Counted from the stretch's first letter, positions 33,943 to 43,630 are shown. The stretch is DNA of 64,000 nt from Bacteroidota bacterium (GCA_018267725.1 JAFDXY010000009.1:310001-374000); one strand, 5' to 3'. The notes: a model not told the origin generated them from the letters alone. A program made the numbers and translations.

Positions 33943-34611
33943 ATGTTTCAACCAACAACTCTTAAATTTTTAAAAGATTTAAAAAAGAATAACAACAAAG
34001 AATGGTTTGAAAAAAACAGAAAAATATATGAAGCAGCAAAAGCCGATTATTTGAATTTTGTTGCAAACGTTATTAAAGAATTGCAAAAAAAAGATGCATC
34101 AATTACGGGGCTTGATGCTAAACAATGTGTATTTAGAATTAACAGAGATGTGCGTTTTAGTAAAGATAAATCTCCTTACAAAAGCAATATGGGAGCAAGT
34201 TTTAACAAAGGAGGGAAAAAAGTAATGAATGCAGGATATTATTTTCATTTAGAACCCGGAGCTTGTTTTATTGCAGGTGGATTGTGGATGCCTATGCCAC
34301 CAGAATTAAAAAAAATAAGGCAAGAAATAGATTATAATTTTAATGAATTTAAACACATAATCAATAACAAAAAATTCAAAACAACCTTTAAAGATTTAAG
34401 TAGAAATAAAGAATATGTTTTATCTCGTCCGCCAAAAGATTATGAAATTACCAACCCTGCTGTTGAATATTTAAAACTAAAAAGTTTTATTGTTTCTGTA
34501 AAAATTAATGATGAAGACTTGTTGCAAAAAAATTTTATTAAAAAAGTTATTACTGTTTTTGAAACTATGTGCCCGCTAATTTATTTTTTAAATAAAGCAA
34601 TAGAAGAATAG
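33943..34611 (+). CDS. DUF2461 (TIGR02453) family protein
   Basis: A 222-residue cytoplasmic protein of a conserved family with unknown biochemistry. Diagnostic stretches are LKFLKDLKKNNNKEWFEKNRKIYEAAKADYLNFV, FRINRDVRFSKDKSPYKSNMGASF and YYFHLEPGACFIAGGLWMPMPPELKKIRQEID. Length matches the family. The charged RFSKDKSPYK motif suggests nucleotide or nucleic-acid contact, but no catalytic function is established. It closes the meaB operon and converges on the DUF5723 gene with only four bases between stops. Confidence 0.87.
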   Translation: MFQPTTLKFLKDLKKNNNKEWFEKNRKIYEAAKADYLNFVANVIKELQKKDASITGLDAKQCVFRINRDVRFSKDKSPYKSNMGASFNKGGKKVMNAGYYFHLEPGACFIAGGLWMPMPPELKKIRQEIDYNFNEFKHIINNKKFKTTFKDLSRNKEYVLSRPPKDYEITNPAVEYLKLKSFIVSVKINDEDLLQKNFIKKVITVFETMCPLIYFLNKAIEE

Positions 34612-34615
34612 TTGA

Positions 34616-36088
34616 TTAATCTTTTTCAGCTTGATGTTTTTTTCTTTCAATTTTTCTGTATTGCTTGTATTTAGTGCGTTGCAGGGCATTAAACTTATCT
34701 AACAAATTTTCCTTTTCATTTCTTCCATTAATAAATGAAGGGTTACGCATTTTACCAAAAATAAAATTCAAACCGAAAATTACATTTGTGTTTTTTGCAT
34801 GTGTTGCATCAAACAAAGGCGTTATATTATCACTCACAGCATAAAATTGCATATTGCCTGGGTTTAATGCCAAACCAAAACCAATATTATTTTTTGAATA
34901 ACTGTTAATACCATAACTAACAGAGCTACTAAGAATTTTCCCAAGTCTTGTATTAATAGAAATAGCTGTACTTGTTTGCCAATTATTATCTGTTTGTTTT
35001 GCAAACACAACTACGCCAACATTTATATTTCTTGCAAATTGATAAACTAAACTTCCGTATAGTTTTGCCGGAATAACCGTTGTATAAGTATTTCGTGTTT
35101 TATTTAAATCTAATAAATGGTGTGCACTATCAGATAAACTATCAATAGATTTTTGTAGCGACCCATTATTATTAAAAATTGTTTTAATATCAAATCCGTT
35201 AAAATTAAATGTATTACCACCGGGTTTGGTATTATAATTAACTACGCGTTCATTCCATTGAATAGTGCTTCCAACATCTAAAGCACTTGCAGAAATACTT
35301 AAACGTTTGGTTATTTTATATTGAAAACCAACATCAAAACCAAAGCCCTGATTGGCTCCCATTAAATTTTGTGCAGGTTTAAAAATATTAGAAATATTTC
35401 CTGTATCTAAAGAAGCTGCATTAATACTAATATTAGAATTTGCATTAATTGCATAATTTTTATCGTTGGTAAATAATGAAAATTGTGCTTGTTTAGTTTG
35501 CACATTTGCAACACCCGAAAACATTTTTATTCTTCCGCCATAAGTTAATTTTTTATTTTTTGTTTCGTGTACAAAGCCTGCACTGTATTCAATATATGCT
35601 GTTGATTCTTGTTTTAAATTAAAGTTAGCAGTTGTACCTAAAAATGCTGAATTGCCTTTTAATAAAAGTGTTGCAAAATCTTTCGGGTAATTAATATAGT
35701 TATCATTTTTTGCAATGATGTTGAATGAAAAATAATTTTTCTTAACTCTAAAACTAAATGATAAAATATTTGTTCTTATTGATGTTGTGAAATAATTATT
35801 TGTTGAAAGTTTGCTTAACATATTATCAACTGTAAACACTAAAGAATCATCACTTCTTCTTTTAATTAAATCTGCATAAGTAAAACCTGAATTGCTAAAA
35901 CCAAAATAATTAGATGACATTAACGGTAAACTTAAATGCCCTTTTTGCATGGGCATAATGCCGGGATTTTCTTGCATTGCTTGCGGAACAGCAGGCATAT
36001 TGTATAAGGTTAAGCTTTCTTGGCAATTTGCTGAAATGCTTGTCAGTATTGCTATTGAAAGAATAATATGTTTATATAATTGTTTCAC
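34616..36088 (-). CDS. DUF5723-like outer-membrane beta-barrel protein
   Basis: A 490-residue predicted outer-membrane protein. A signal peptide ends near residue 22 (SISANCQ). SLTLYNMPAVPQAMQENPGIMPMQKGHLSLPLMSSNYFGFSNSGFTYADLI is the N-terminal pattern of the DUF5723 family. Then come many amphipathic strands with YKITKRLSISASALDVGS-type turns and a periodic 'NFIFGK' terminal strand, followed by a highly basic tail (RTKYKQYRKIERKKHQAEKD). The tail is unusual for a barrel and could stay in the periplasm or contact peptidoglycan. It lies ten bases downstream of the large lipoprotein gene, so the two are co-transcribed. Function unknown. Confidence 0.7.
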   Translation of the reverse strand: MKQLYKHIILSIAILTSISANCQESLTLYNMPAVPQAMQENPGIMPMQKGHLSLPLMSSNYFGFSNSGFTYADLIKRRSDDSLVFTVDNMLSKLSTNNYFTTSIRTNILSFSFRVKKNYFSFNIIAKNDNYINYPKDFATLLLKGNSAFLGTTANFNLKQESTAYIEYSAGFVHETKNKKLTYGGRIKMFSGVANVQTKQAQFSLFTNDKNYAINANSNISINAASLDTGNISNIFKPAQNLMGANQGFGFDVGFQYKITKRLSISASALDVGSTIQWNERVVNYNTKPGGNTFNFNGFDIKTIFNNNGSLQKSIDSLSDSAHHLLDLNKTRNTYTTVIPAKLYGSLVYQFARNINVGVVVFAKQTDNNWQTSTAISINTRLGKILSSSVSYGINSYSKNNIGFGLALNPGNMQFYAVSDNITPLFDATHAKNTNVIFGLNFIFGKMRNPSFINGRNEKENLLDKFNALQRTKYKQYRKIERKKHQAEKD

Positions 36089-36098
36089 AATTGGGTTG

Positions 36099-37751
36099 CT
36101 ACAATTTTAATTTTGCTTTAATACCCATTATAACATTTAAATTATTATCGGCATATATTTTTACATTTTGCTGCCCGTTTGCAACACTTGCAACTGTTAA
36201 TTGCATTATCAATTTTTTTACTTTGCTTAAATTAGGAACAACAGTTTCGCCAATTAAAAATTCTGAAGTAGTGGTAGTTGAAGCAATTGTTTTACCTGTT
36301 ACATCAACCGTTCCGCAATTAATAATAGCATTGTTTGCACCATCTAAAACATAAACAACATTATAAGCAGCATCTGTAAAAATTAATTTGCTTGCAAGGC
36401 TTACAGGAAAACTGTTGTTAATTAACGTTCTTAATGTAAACGATTCAACATTATTAACAGAACCAAAGCTAAAATCGAAAGTATCTTTTACATTAAAGCC
36501 TTGAATTTTTCCATCTAAAGGAATAGTAACAATACCATTTATTGATGCACTGCTTGTATCTGCAATAAAATTTTTATATAAAGGAAAATTAATGCCTGAA
36601 GGGTTGGTTTGTGTATTAACTTTTGGTGTTATGTTATAAGGCATATTATTCAAAAAACCATTCAAACTTAAATTACTTCCCCAAGCAACCGGATTGGTTT
36701 GATTTAATGTTAATGAAGCTGTTGATGTTTGCCCTTGCAATGCAGCATTAACAATAAAATTTGTTGGATTAATGCCTGAGGTATTTAAATAAAAATTTCC
36801 TTGTTGCGGATTAAATCCTTTAATAGAATTAAAGGATGAACTAAAAGGGATACCAAATGAATTTGTAAAGTTGAGCTGAATAGTTGCATTATTTATACTA
36901 ATACCCGCACTGCTTTTTAGGTTATTGAAAATTGGTATAGCAATACTGTCAAGCTCTTTATTTATAAGTGTTTGCTGATGTACATCTCCATACAAAGTTT
37001 TAAAAGAAGCATTGTTTATATTACCTGAATAAATTATACTTCCTGCCGAATTATTATTGGCTTTAATTATGGTGGTTGTATAAATTATTTCAATTTTATT
37101 TTTAGTAGTTCCGTTTTTAGATAAATCAATTCTTGCATTACTTAAATCAATATTTAATTGGTTAGTTGCATTTGCATTTAAGTTAATTGTATTGCTAATA
37201 CTTACTCCCAATTTTTTTATTGCAGGAATAGTAATAACAACCGTTGCATTATGCGAAAAAGTGTTTTGTATTTGCAAGTTTAATAATCCGCTTTTTAATA
37301 CAACAGAATCTAAATCCATAACTACACCATTAGTTGTTTGTGCAGCTAAATCTATTATTTGAGAAGATGTTGTTTGATAAGAAGAACCAACAGATGCTGA
37401 ATTAAATGCTACTAAATCTGTAGTACTTAAATTATAAGTAGTATTTACCGGAATTGAATTTAATTGTGCAATAAAATCTGATGATTTTACAGTTATAAAA
37501 TTAGTAGTGTAAACAATACTTTGAGAGTTATCTGCTTCTACTTTTAAATAACAATTTGCAGGAAGATTAATATCAGTTAAACTTATTGTTGAATTAATTA
37601 ATGGAGCAGCAAACGTTGCATCCCATTGGTTTGAGGCTAATTTATTAAAATTAAAATCGGATTTGTTGCAAGCAATAATAAACAAGCAGAATATGCAAAA
37701 GAGAACATAACGTTTTGCAAATGAAAATAAGTTTTTCAAGTATATATACAT
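36099..37751 (-). CDS. Large beta-rich lipoprotein, hypothetical
   Basis: A 550-residue exported lipoprotein. From the ATG at 37751 the leader YVLFCIFCLFIIACNKSDFNFN has a lipobox (FIIAC, Cys28). I prefer this start over 37811, because the longer form buries the signal peptide. The mature part is Asn/Thr/Ser/Ile-rich with regularly spaced beta-strand segments and few charged residues, suggesting stacked immunoglobulin-like or solenoid domains. I recognise no named family. An N-terminal stretch, NQWDATFAAPLINSTISLTDI, resembles the start of other Bacteroidota lipoproteins paired with DUF5723-like barrels. It is the first gene of a two-gene operon with the barrel gene. Confidence 0.62.
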   Translation of the reverse strand: MYIYLKNLFSFAKRYVLFCIFCLFIIACNKSDFNFNKLASNQWDATFAAPLINSTISLTDINLPANCYLKVEADNSQSIVYTTNFITVKSSDFIAQLNSIPVNTTYNLSTTDLVAFNSASVGSSYQTTSSQIIDLAAQTTNGVVMDLDSVVLKSGLLNLQIQNTFSHNATVVITIPAIKKLGVSISNTINLNANATNQLNIDLSNARIDLSKNGTTKNKIEIIYTTTIIKANNNSAGSIIYSGNINNASFKTLYGDVHQQTLINKELDSIAIPIFNNLKSSAGISINNATIQLNFTNSFGIPFSSSFNSIKGFNPQQGNFYLNTSGINPTNFIVNAALQGQTSTASLTLNQTNPVAWGSNLSLNGFLNNMPYNITPKVNTQTNPSGINFPLYKNFIADTSSASINGIVTIPLDGKIQGFNVKDTFDFSFGSVNNVESFTLRTLINNSFPVSLASKLIFTDAAYNVVYVLDGANNAIINCGTVDVTGKTIASTTTTSEFLIGETVVPNLSKVKKLIMQLTVASVANGQQNVKIYADNNLNVIMGIKAKLKL

Positions 37752-37863
37752 ACCTACTGTTTTTCTAAGAATAAATTGAATTTCTTTTACGAATGTAAAT
37801 ATTTTATTCAAAATAATTTGTAGTGTTTGTACTACAAACTTGCTAAAACACTATATAAATAAA

Positions 37864-37883
37864 AACCCCTTGTGTAAGGGGTT
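37864..37883 (-). terminator. Intrinsic terminator after the zinc metalloprotease gene
   Basis: An 8-bp stem, AACCCCTT/AAGGGGTT, around a GTGT loop. On the minus strand it is followed by TTTTTATTTATATAG, which fits a terminator for the leftward metalloprotease gene that ends at 37906. Confidence 0.8.
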
Positions 37884-37905
37884 ATAACAATTGCAGTAAA
37901 AAATA

Positions 37906-40323
37906 TTATTGCTCCCAATCGTAACCAATTGGGGCTCCGGGTGCAATGTCTTTATGTTGCGGTACAGTTATATCTTTTGGTTTATCAATTCTTTCAATAG
38001 CATAACTATAATGTGCTTTTAAAGTAGGGTTTATTTTTATTTGTTCTGCACAATATTTTTTTAGTTGTTGTAATCTATCAAAACAAATAGATTTTACTGC
38101 ATAGTTGGCTCTATCATTCATACTTAAACTTATTAACCAACTTAATACCATTTGTTGTGTTTGTAATTGTACTTCTTTTTTTAAGCCTGTTTGTAAAGTT
38201 ATTTTCCATGTTTTATTTATAATAGCATCTAACACATCATCCCAACCCAAAGTATTTGCTTCTGCTTTAAATTGTACCAACCTGTTTGCTCTATCGGCAT
38301 TAAATAAAAATTCTAATTCATAATCTGCCAATGCTTCTGCGGCAGCTAATGCATCAAAATTTAAACCTGTTCTTTTTTGAAACAACTCTCCTACATTATA
38401 ATACATTGGAGGGCGTGGCGGAATTAATTCAATTATCTTATTAGGAATTGTTAATATATCTGTATTTAAACAATTTAATGCTACTTGTAAGGCTTTGCTT
38501 TGTATTGTGTTTGAAAGAATAGTTGGTTTAATTTGATTAACATCTCCTTTTACAGAATAGCTGTAATTCATTCCGCCAATTAGTTTACAAACTGCTTCTA
38601 ATTGATAGCGATGATAATTATAAACAGGTACTAATACATCTTCTAATTTTGATAGTGGTGTATTGGTTGAAATATTGTTTTCAGAAAATTGTTGCAATGC
38701 TTTTTCTCTAACTGCCAAAACATTTTTCAATTCATCGCTTGCATCTTTTCCATTATCCCAAAGATGTGCGTAAGGGTGTAAACCGCTTGCAACACGTGCA
38801 TCAAAATCTGCAATAAACAATAATCCGTTTTTAGAATTTTCTTCTAATAATTTATTTAATAATATGTTTTCATCGGGTGCTGTAGAAAAATCTGAGTAGC
38901 CGTACATAATGGCACGTTTATCCCACTCACCAATTTCATTGGTATAAATTTGAGAGAAATCCATTTCGCCTTTTGCATTTAAAGAAATATTAGGATGCGG
39001 ATAATCCATAACCGAAGCTCTGTTGTTATAACTTGCTGCATAATTGTGTTGTAATCCTAAAGTATGTCCAACTTCGTGTGCAGCCAATTGCCTTAAACGC
39101 TGTATGGCAGCTTGTTTCATGGTTTCGGGTACGGGTTTTCCTGTTTCAAAAGGAGATAATAAACCTGTAAAAATTAAATAATCTTGTCTTACTCTTAAAG
39201 AACCTAAAGTAACTTGTCCTTTAATAATTTCACCTGTTCTTGGGTCTGTTATACTTGCACCATAACTCCATCCTCTTGATGAGCGATGCACCCAATTAAT
39301 CATATTATATCTAATGTCCATGGGGTCTGCATCATCTGGTAATACTTTTACAATAAATGCATTTTTATATCCTGCAGCTTCAAATGCCTGATTCCACCAA
39401 CGGGCACCGTCTAATAAAGCAGAACGTATGGGTTCGGGCGTTCCATTATCTAAATAATACACAATGGGTTGTACAGGTTCACTTACTGCATCATTAGGGT
39501 TTTTCTTTTGCAAACGATGTCTTGCAATAAACATTTGTTGAATTTGTTCGCTAAACGGAGAGCTATAATCGTAATATGAAATAGCAAAATATCCGCTTCT
39601 TACATCGTACTTGCGAGGTTTATAATTGTTATCGGGTAATTGTACAAATGAATGATGCATTCTTACTGTTATTGCTTCTGCACTTGGTGTAACGTTTGTT
39701 ACATAACGACCTGCATCACTTCCGCCGGTAAAAGTTATGGTTGCTTCAAACTCGCTGTTTAACGGAAAATTTTTTGTATTGGGAAGATAGATAGCAGAGC
39801 GGCTTTCATTAAACTGATAATTGCCTTGTTTCATGCTGCGTATTTTATCTGCCACACCATGAGCATCTCTTAAAAAGAAATTGGTAGCATCAACCAATAC
39901 TTTGTTGCCTTCATCTTCATCTATTACAAAGCTTGCAATTATTGATTGTGCAAAAGATTCTTTAACAGCTTTTTGTTCATTAAAATCATTACTGCTTGCA
40001 CGGTATGCGTAGTTGGGTTGTACAAGTAATAATTTTTTTCCTACTTTATTAAAATAAACAATTCTTGTGTTTCCTATTTGTCCGCGGTCTAAACCAATAT
40101 CGTTAGAGCCTAAGCCTGCGGGTAATGAGTTTACATATAAAAATTCTTTATCTAATTTATCAACTTGCAACCAAATTTTTCCGTTAGTTGCATCCCACCA
40201 AAAAGTAAAGTATCCTTCGTATTTTTTAAAGTTTTTGGTTTTATCTTCAATTTTTGAGTTGTTTTGTGCCAAAGAAATTTTTGCAAAAAAAGCAAGACAC
40301 AAAAAAAATAAAATACGTTTCAT
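37906..40323 (-). CDS. Zinc-dependent metalloprotease (DUF5117/DUF5118 type)
   Basis: An 805-residue exported metzincin-like protease. A signal peptide ends near residue 19 (FFAKISLAQN). The N-terminal DUF5118/DUF5117 region (FKKYEGYFTFWWDATNGKIWLQVDKLDKEFLYVNSLPAGLGSNDIGLDRGQ) is followed by the catalytic domain with AAHEVGHTLGLQHN (His416, Glu417, His420, and a further His). SVMDYPHPNIS corresponds to the Met-turn. The C-terminal helical third is typical of this Bacteroidota family. It probably acts in the periplasm or outside the cell on proteins. It is transcribed alone and ends at a terminator. Confidence 0.9.
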   Translation of the reverse strand: MKRILFFLCLAFFAKISLAQNNSKIEDKTKNFKKYEGYFTFWWDATNGKIWLQVDKLDKEFLYVNSLPAGLGSNDIGLDRGQIGNTRIVYFNKVGKKLLLVQPNYAYRASSNDFNEQKAVKESFAQSIIASFVIDEDEGNKVLVDATNFFLRDAHGVADKIRSMKQGNYQFNESRSAIYLPNTKNFPLNSEFEATITFTGGSDAGRYVTNVTPSAEAITVRMHHSFVQLPDNNYKPRKYDVRSGYFAISYYDYSSPFSEQIQQMFIARHRLQKKNPNDAVSEPVQPIVYYLDNGTPEPIRSALLDGARWWNQAFEAAGYKNAFIVKVLPDDADPMDIRYNMINWVHRSSRGWSYGASITDPRTGEIIKGQVTLGSLRVRQDYLIFTGLLSPFETGKPVPETMKQAAIQRLRQLAAHEVGHTLGLQHNYAASYNNRASVMDYPHPNISLNAKGEMDFSQIYTNEIGEWDKRAIMYGYSDFSTAPDENILLNKLLEENSKNGLLFIADFDARVASGLHPYAHLWDNGKDASDELKNVLAVREKALQQFSENNISTNTPLSKLEDVLVPVYNYHRYQLEAVCKLIGGMNYSYSVKGDVNQIKPTILSNTIQSKALQVALNCLNTDILTIPNKIIELIPPRPPMYYNVGELFQKRTGLNFDALAAAEALADYELEFLFNADRANRLVQFKAEANTLGWDDVLDAIINKTWKITLQTGLKKEVQLQTQQMVLSWLISLSMNDRANYAVKSICFDRLQQLKKYCAEQIKINPTLKAHYSYAIERIDKPKDITVPQHKDIAPGAPIGYDWEQ

Positions 40324-40454
40324 TTTGTTTTGGTTTATATTAAATTATTAAAAAATAGTATTTGAATAAATAATTGCGTTTTATTACTAACTATTAACTG
40401 GGTTAAGATATACATTAAATTTTATAAACAATAAATACCAATAAAAAAATTTGA

Positions 40455-40817
40455 ATGAATAAGCATACATTAGTTTTAGGAGCATCAGAAAATCCATCGA
40501 GATACAGTTATTTAGCTGTTAAAAGATTAGTTGCAAAAAATTATTCTGTAACAGCTATTGGAAGAAAAGCAGGAAAAATTGGTAACATAAATATTATTAC
40601 CAAACAAATTGAAATAACAGATTTAGATACAATTACTGTTTATTTAAATGCAGAAAATCAAAAACAATATTATAATTATATTCTTGCTTTAAACCCAAAG
40701 AGAATTATTTTTAATCCGGGTGCAGAGAATGATGAATTAGAAACTATTGCAAAAGCAAAAGGAATTGAAGTTTTAAATGCTTGCACATTAGTATTATTAA
40801 GTATTGGCAAATATTAA
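40455..40817 (+). CDS. CoA-binding (YccU-like) Rossmann protein
   Basis: A 120-residue single Rossmann domain: HTLVLGASENPSRYSYLAVKRLVAKNYSVTAIG (GAS-x-NPxRYS is the YccU signature), IEITDLDTITVYL, and RIIFNPGAENDELETIAKAKGIEVLNACTLVLL (NPGAEN...ACTLV is the second signature). Members bind coenzyme A, but their role is not settled. It stands alone, divergent from the metalloprotease gene and about 200 bases ahead of mreB. It is slightly shorter than the usual 130-140 residues, with the ends intact. Confidence 0.88.
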   Translation: MNKHTLVLGASENPSRYSYLAVKRLVAKNYSVTAIGRKAGKIGNINIITKQIEITDLDTITVYLNAENQKQYYNYILALNPKRIIFNPGAENDELETIAKAKGIEVLNACTLVLLSIGKY

Positions 40818-40939
40818 ATACTTTAAAAAAATTTCTATACAGCAATTAATTTTTAAAGGTTTTATTGCAGGCTGCCAAAAAAAATTTATCCGATAATTTT
40901 ACAACTTTGTGAATATTCTGTACAACCCTTTAAAAACAA

Positions 40940-40947
40940 TATGTTTG
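40940..40947 (+). promoter_or_regulatory. Candidate -7 element upstream of mreB
   Basis: TATGTTTG matches TAnnTTTG, about 70 bases ahead of the mreB ATG. No convincing -33 box at normal spacing. The rest of the 199-base interval 40818-41016 shows nothing recognisable. Confidence 0.25.
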
Positions 40948-41016
40948 CTTTGATAATTCAGTTATTTTCGTTCACCTTTGCCAAAATCAAATTAAAAATC
41001 ATAGGAACTTTATACA

Positions 41017-42042
41017 ATGGCACTATTTAATTTTTTAACACAGGAAATAGCAATGGACTTAGGCACTGCTAATACCTTAATTATACACAACGATGAGATT
41101 GTGGTAAACGAGCCTAGCATTGTAGCCTTAAACCGCAACAACCCTAAAGAAGTACTTGCCGTTGGCAAGAAAGCTTTATTAATGCACGAAAAAACTCACG
41201 AAAGTATAAGAACCGTAAGACCTTTAAAAGATGGTGTTATTGCCGATTTTAATGCAGCCGAATTAATGATTCGTGAATTAATTAAATTAGTATATCCCAA
41301 AAAGCCTTTATTTCCACCGAGTTGGAGAATGATTATTTGCATTCCCTCTTCAATTACCGAAGTAGAAAAACGTGCCGTAAGAGATAGTGCAGAACAAGCA
41401 GGTGCCAAAGAAGTTTATATGATTCATGAACCAATGGCAGCAGCATTAGGTATTGGAATTGATGTTGAAGAACCCGTAGGAAATATGATTATTGATATTG
41501 GTGGCGGAACAACAGGTATTACCGTTATTGCTTTAGCAGGAATTGTTTGCGACCAAAGTATAAGAATTGCCGGAGATGAATTTACTGCGGATATTATGGA
41601 AGCTCTACGCCGTTATCACAGCTTATTAATTGGAGAGCGTACTGCCGAACAAATTAAAATTAATATTGGTGCAGCCATAAAAGATTTAGATAGCCCACCA
41701 GATGATTTACCTGTAAACGGAAGAGATTTAGTAACCGGTATTCCTAAACAAATAATGGTAAGCTATCAAGAAATTGCAGAAGCTTTAGACAAAAGTATTT
41801 TTAAAATTGAAGAAGCTATTCTAAAAGCATTAGAAACCACACCACCCGAATTGGCTGCAGATATTTACAGAAGAGGTTTGTATTTAACAGGAGGCGGTGC
41901 ATTATTAAGAGGTTTAGATAAAAGGTTAAGTGCAAAAATTAAACTACCTGTTCATATTGCAGACGACCCTTTAAAAAGTGTAGTTCGCGGTACAGGTTTA
42001 GCATTAAAAAATTATCAGCGTTTCCCTTTCATTATGAAATAA
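41017..42042 (+). CDS. mreB: Rod shape-determining protein MreB
   Basis: Bacterial actin that organises lateral cell-wall synthesis under the inner membrane. The 341 residues match the family. MDLGTANTLIIHNDEIVVNEPS is the phosphate-1 loop, PLKDGVIADFNAAELMI follows, NMIIDIGGGTTGITVIAL is phosphate-2, IREAGDEF-like RIAGDEFTADIMEALRR is present, and LYLTGGGALLRGLDKRL is the adenosine motif. It leads the mreB-mreC-mreD-mrdA-rodA cluster, so the organism is expected to be rod-shaped or to retain the elongasome. The 89 bases before mreC hold a degenerate inverted-repeat sequence. Confidence 0.97.
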   Translation: MALFNFLTQEIAMDLGTANTLIIHNDEIVVNEPSIVALNRNNPKEVLAVGKKALLMHEKTHESIRTVRPLKDGVIADFNAAELMIRELIKLVYPKKPLFPPSWRMIICIPSSITEVEKRAVRDSAEQAGAKEVYMIHEPMAAALGIGIDVEEPVGNMIIDIGGGTTGITVIALAGIVCDQSIRIAGDEFTADIMEALRRYHSLLIGERTAEQIKINIGAAIKDLDSPPDDLPVNGRDLVTGIPKQIMVSYQEIAEALDKSIFKIEEAILKALETTPPELAADIYRRGLYLTGGGALLRGLDKRLSAKIKLPVHIADDPLKSVVRGTGLALKNYQRFPFIMK

Positions 42043-42120
42043 GATAAAGGTATAGGCATAAAAGTATAAGGCGTAAAGTTATTCTTCTTCAACCTTAAAC
42101 TACCTGCCTTAAACTTTAAA
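42043..42120. repeat. Degenerate inverted repeat between mreB and mreC
   Basis: The first half repeats AAGGTATAGGC, AAAAGTATAAGGCGTAAAG. The second half is CCTTAAACTACCTGCCTTAAACTTTAAA, whose complement again reads AAAGTTTAAGGCAGG and GTTTAAGG. The two halves are imperfect inverted copies around ATTCTTCTTCAA. It is the kind of low-complexity intergenic element that recurs in Bacteroidota genomes. It is not part of a gene and sits inside an otherwise tight operon. Confidence 0.5.
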
Positions 42121-42131
42121 TCTTTTATTAC

Positions 42132-42986
42132 GTGAAGAATATATTTCTCTTTATACGGCGTTTTTTTATATTCATTTGCTTTATAATAATGCAAATAATT
42201 TGTATTGTTATGCTAACCAAAAGCAGCAAAACACACGAAGCCTTTTTTACAAACGCTACCACAGAAATTGTTGGCAAGGTTGATAAACAATATGCAGGCA
42301 TTCACTCTTATTTTCATTTAAAAGAAATTAACCAACAATTAAGTGAAGAAAACGCCAAACTAAATAATGAGTTGAAAGAAAATTTTGTTGAGCCAGATAG
42401 TTTAAAAAAAATTGTAATAGATACTACAACAACCGATAGTTTAAACAGGCACAGAAAATTTATTTACTTTCCTGCAATGGTGGTTGGCAACACCGTAACA
42501 CTGCAAAACAATTATTTAATTTTAGAAAGAGGTAGTAAACAAGGTGTAAGAAAAGGAATGTCTGTAGTTAGTCCGCAAGGTATTGCCGGCGTTGTATTAG
42601 ATGTAAGTGAAAATTATTGCAGAGTAATGAGTTTGCTGCACCGAAACAGTAAAGTAAGTGCCATGCTTAAACACAATAATAATTTTGGAAGTATTGAATG
42701 GGATGGAAAAGATCCATCATTTCTTACATTAAAAAATATTTCAAAAGCAGCAAAAGTTGTAAAAGGAGATAGCGTTGTAACAAGTACCTATTCTGCTAAC
42801 TTTCCACCCAATATTATGATTGGTACTGTTGAAGCTATTACAAGTGATCCTTCAAGCAACTTCTATACTTTAAAAATAAAAACAGCAACTAATTTTTTTA
42901 CTATACAATATGTAAACATTATTGCTAATACAAGGTTTACCGAGCAAACACAATTAGAAACTGCTAAACCAAAAATTAATGAGTAG
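42132..42986 (+). CDS. mreC: Rod shape-determining protein MreC, GTG start
   Basis: Periplasmic scaffold of the elongasome that links MreB to PBP2. The 284 residues have an N-terminal transmembrane helix (FFIFICFIIMQIICIVML), a coiled-coil segment (HLKEINQQLSEENAKLNNELKE) and the beta-sandwich core. The core shows YFPAMVVGNTVTLQNNYLILERGSKQGVRKGMSVVSPQGIAGVVLDVSENYCRVMSLLHRNSKVSAML. The start codon is GTG at 42132, directly behind the repeat element; the next ATG would cut into the membrane helix. It overlaps mreD by eight bases. Confidence 0.95.
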   Translation: MKNIFLFIRRFFIFICFIIMQIICIVMLTKSSKTHEAFFTNATTEIVGKVDKQYAGIHSYFHLKEINQQLSEENAKLNNELKENFVEPDSLKKIVIDTTTTDSLNRHRKFIYFPAMVVGNTVTLQNNYLILERGSKQGVRKGMSVVSPQGIAGVVLDVSENYCRVMSLLHRNSKVSAMLKHNNNFGSIEWDGKDPSFLTLKNISKAAKVVKGDSVVTSTYSANFPPNIMIGTVEAITSDPSSNFYTLKIKTATNFFTIQYVNIIANTRFTEQTQLETAKPKINE

Positions 42987-43512
42987 CATTGTAAAAAATA
43001 TATTACGGTTTATATTTTTCTTGCTGGTACAAATTTATGTATTAGATAAAGTGCCGCCATTGCATCAGTTTATTGTACCGTATTTATACTTTTTATTTAT
43101 ACTATGGTTGCCGTTTAATATTAATCGTTTTGTTTTATTACTTATTAGTTTTTTATATGGTTTGGTATTAGATTATTTTTCAGGAACTTATGGTTTACAC
43201 GCAGCTTGCTGCACATTAATAGCCTATATACGGCCATTTTTATTAAACCTATTAATACCGCAAGAAACCACAGAACGCAGTTATATTGAGCCTTCAATAA
43301 AAAGTATGGGTTGGGCTCCGTATAGTTTGTATGTGGTGTTACTTACATTTATACATCATTTTTATTTGGTATTAATAGAATGGTTACAGTTTGGTAATTT
43401 TATTTTCTTTATCGGAAAAATTGCCGCTACAACAGGTATTAGTTTATTACTAATTTTTGTTACAGAAATGCTTTTCTTTCGCAAAGCAAAATACCGCACC
43501 AATGCAGCTTAA
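42979..43512 (+). CDS. mreD: Rod shape-determining protein MreD
   Basis: A 177-residue inner-membrane protein with about five helices (FIFFLLVQIYVLDKV, FIVPYLYFLFILWLPF, FVLLLISFLYGLVLDYFSG, LYVVLLTFIHHFYLVLIEWL, IGKIAATTGISLLLIFV). The DYFSGTYGLHAACCTLIAYIRP stretch matches MreD. Its position between mreC (eight-base overlap) and the PBP2 gene makes the call firm despite weak sequence conservation in this family. It works with MreC in activating PBP2 and RodA. Confidence 0.9.
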   Translation: MSSIVKNILRFIFFLLVQIYVLDKVPPLHQFIVPYLYFLFILWLPFNINRFVLLLISFLYGLVLDYFSGTYGLHAACCTLIAYIRPFLLNLLIPQETTERSYIEPSIKSMGWAPYSLYVVLLTFIHHFYLVLIEWLQFGNFIFFIGKIAATTGISLLLIFVTEMLFFRKAKYRTNAA

Positions 43513-43630
43513 TTTATAGTTTACACAATCTTCACATTGCTGAATAAATTTTAGTAAATAAAAATGCAGCATATCAAATCAATACTTCAATTTTGTAATT
43601 ATTTTATTTCAATTCCGTATCAATTAAAAT

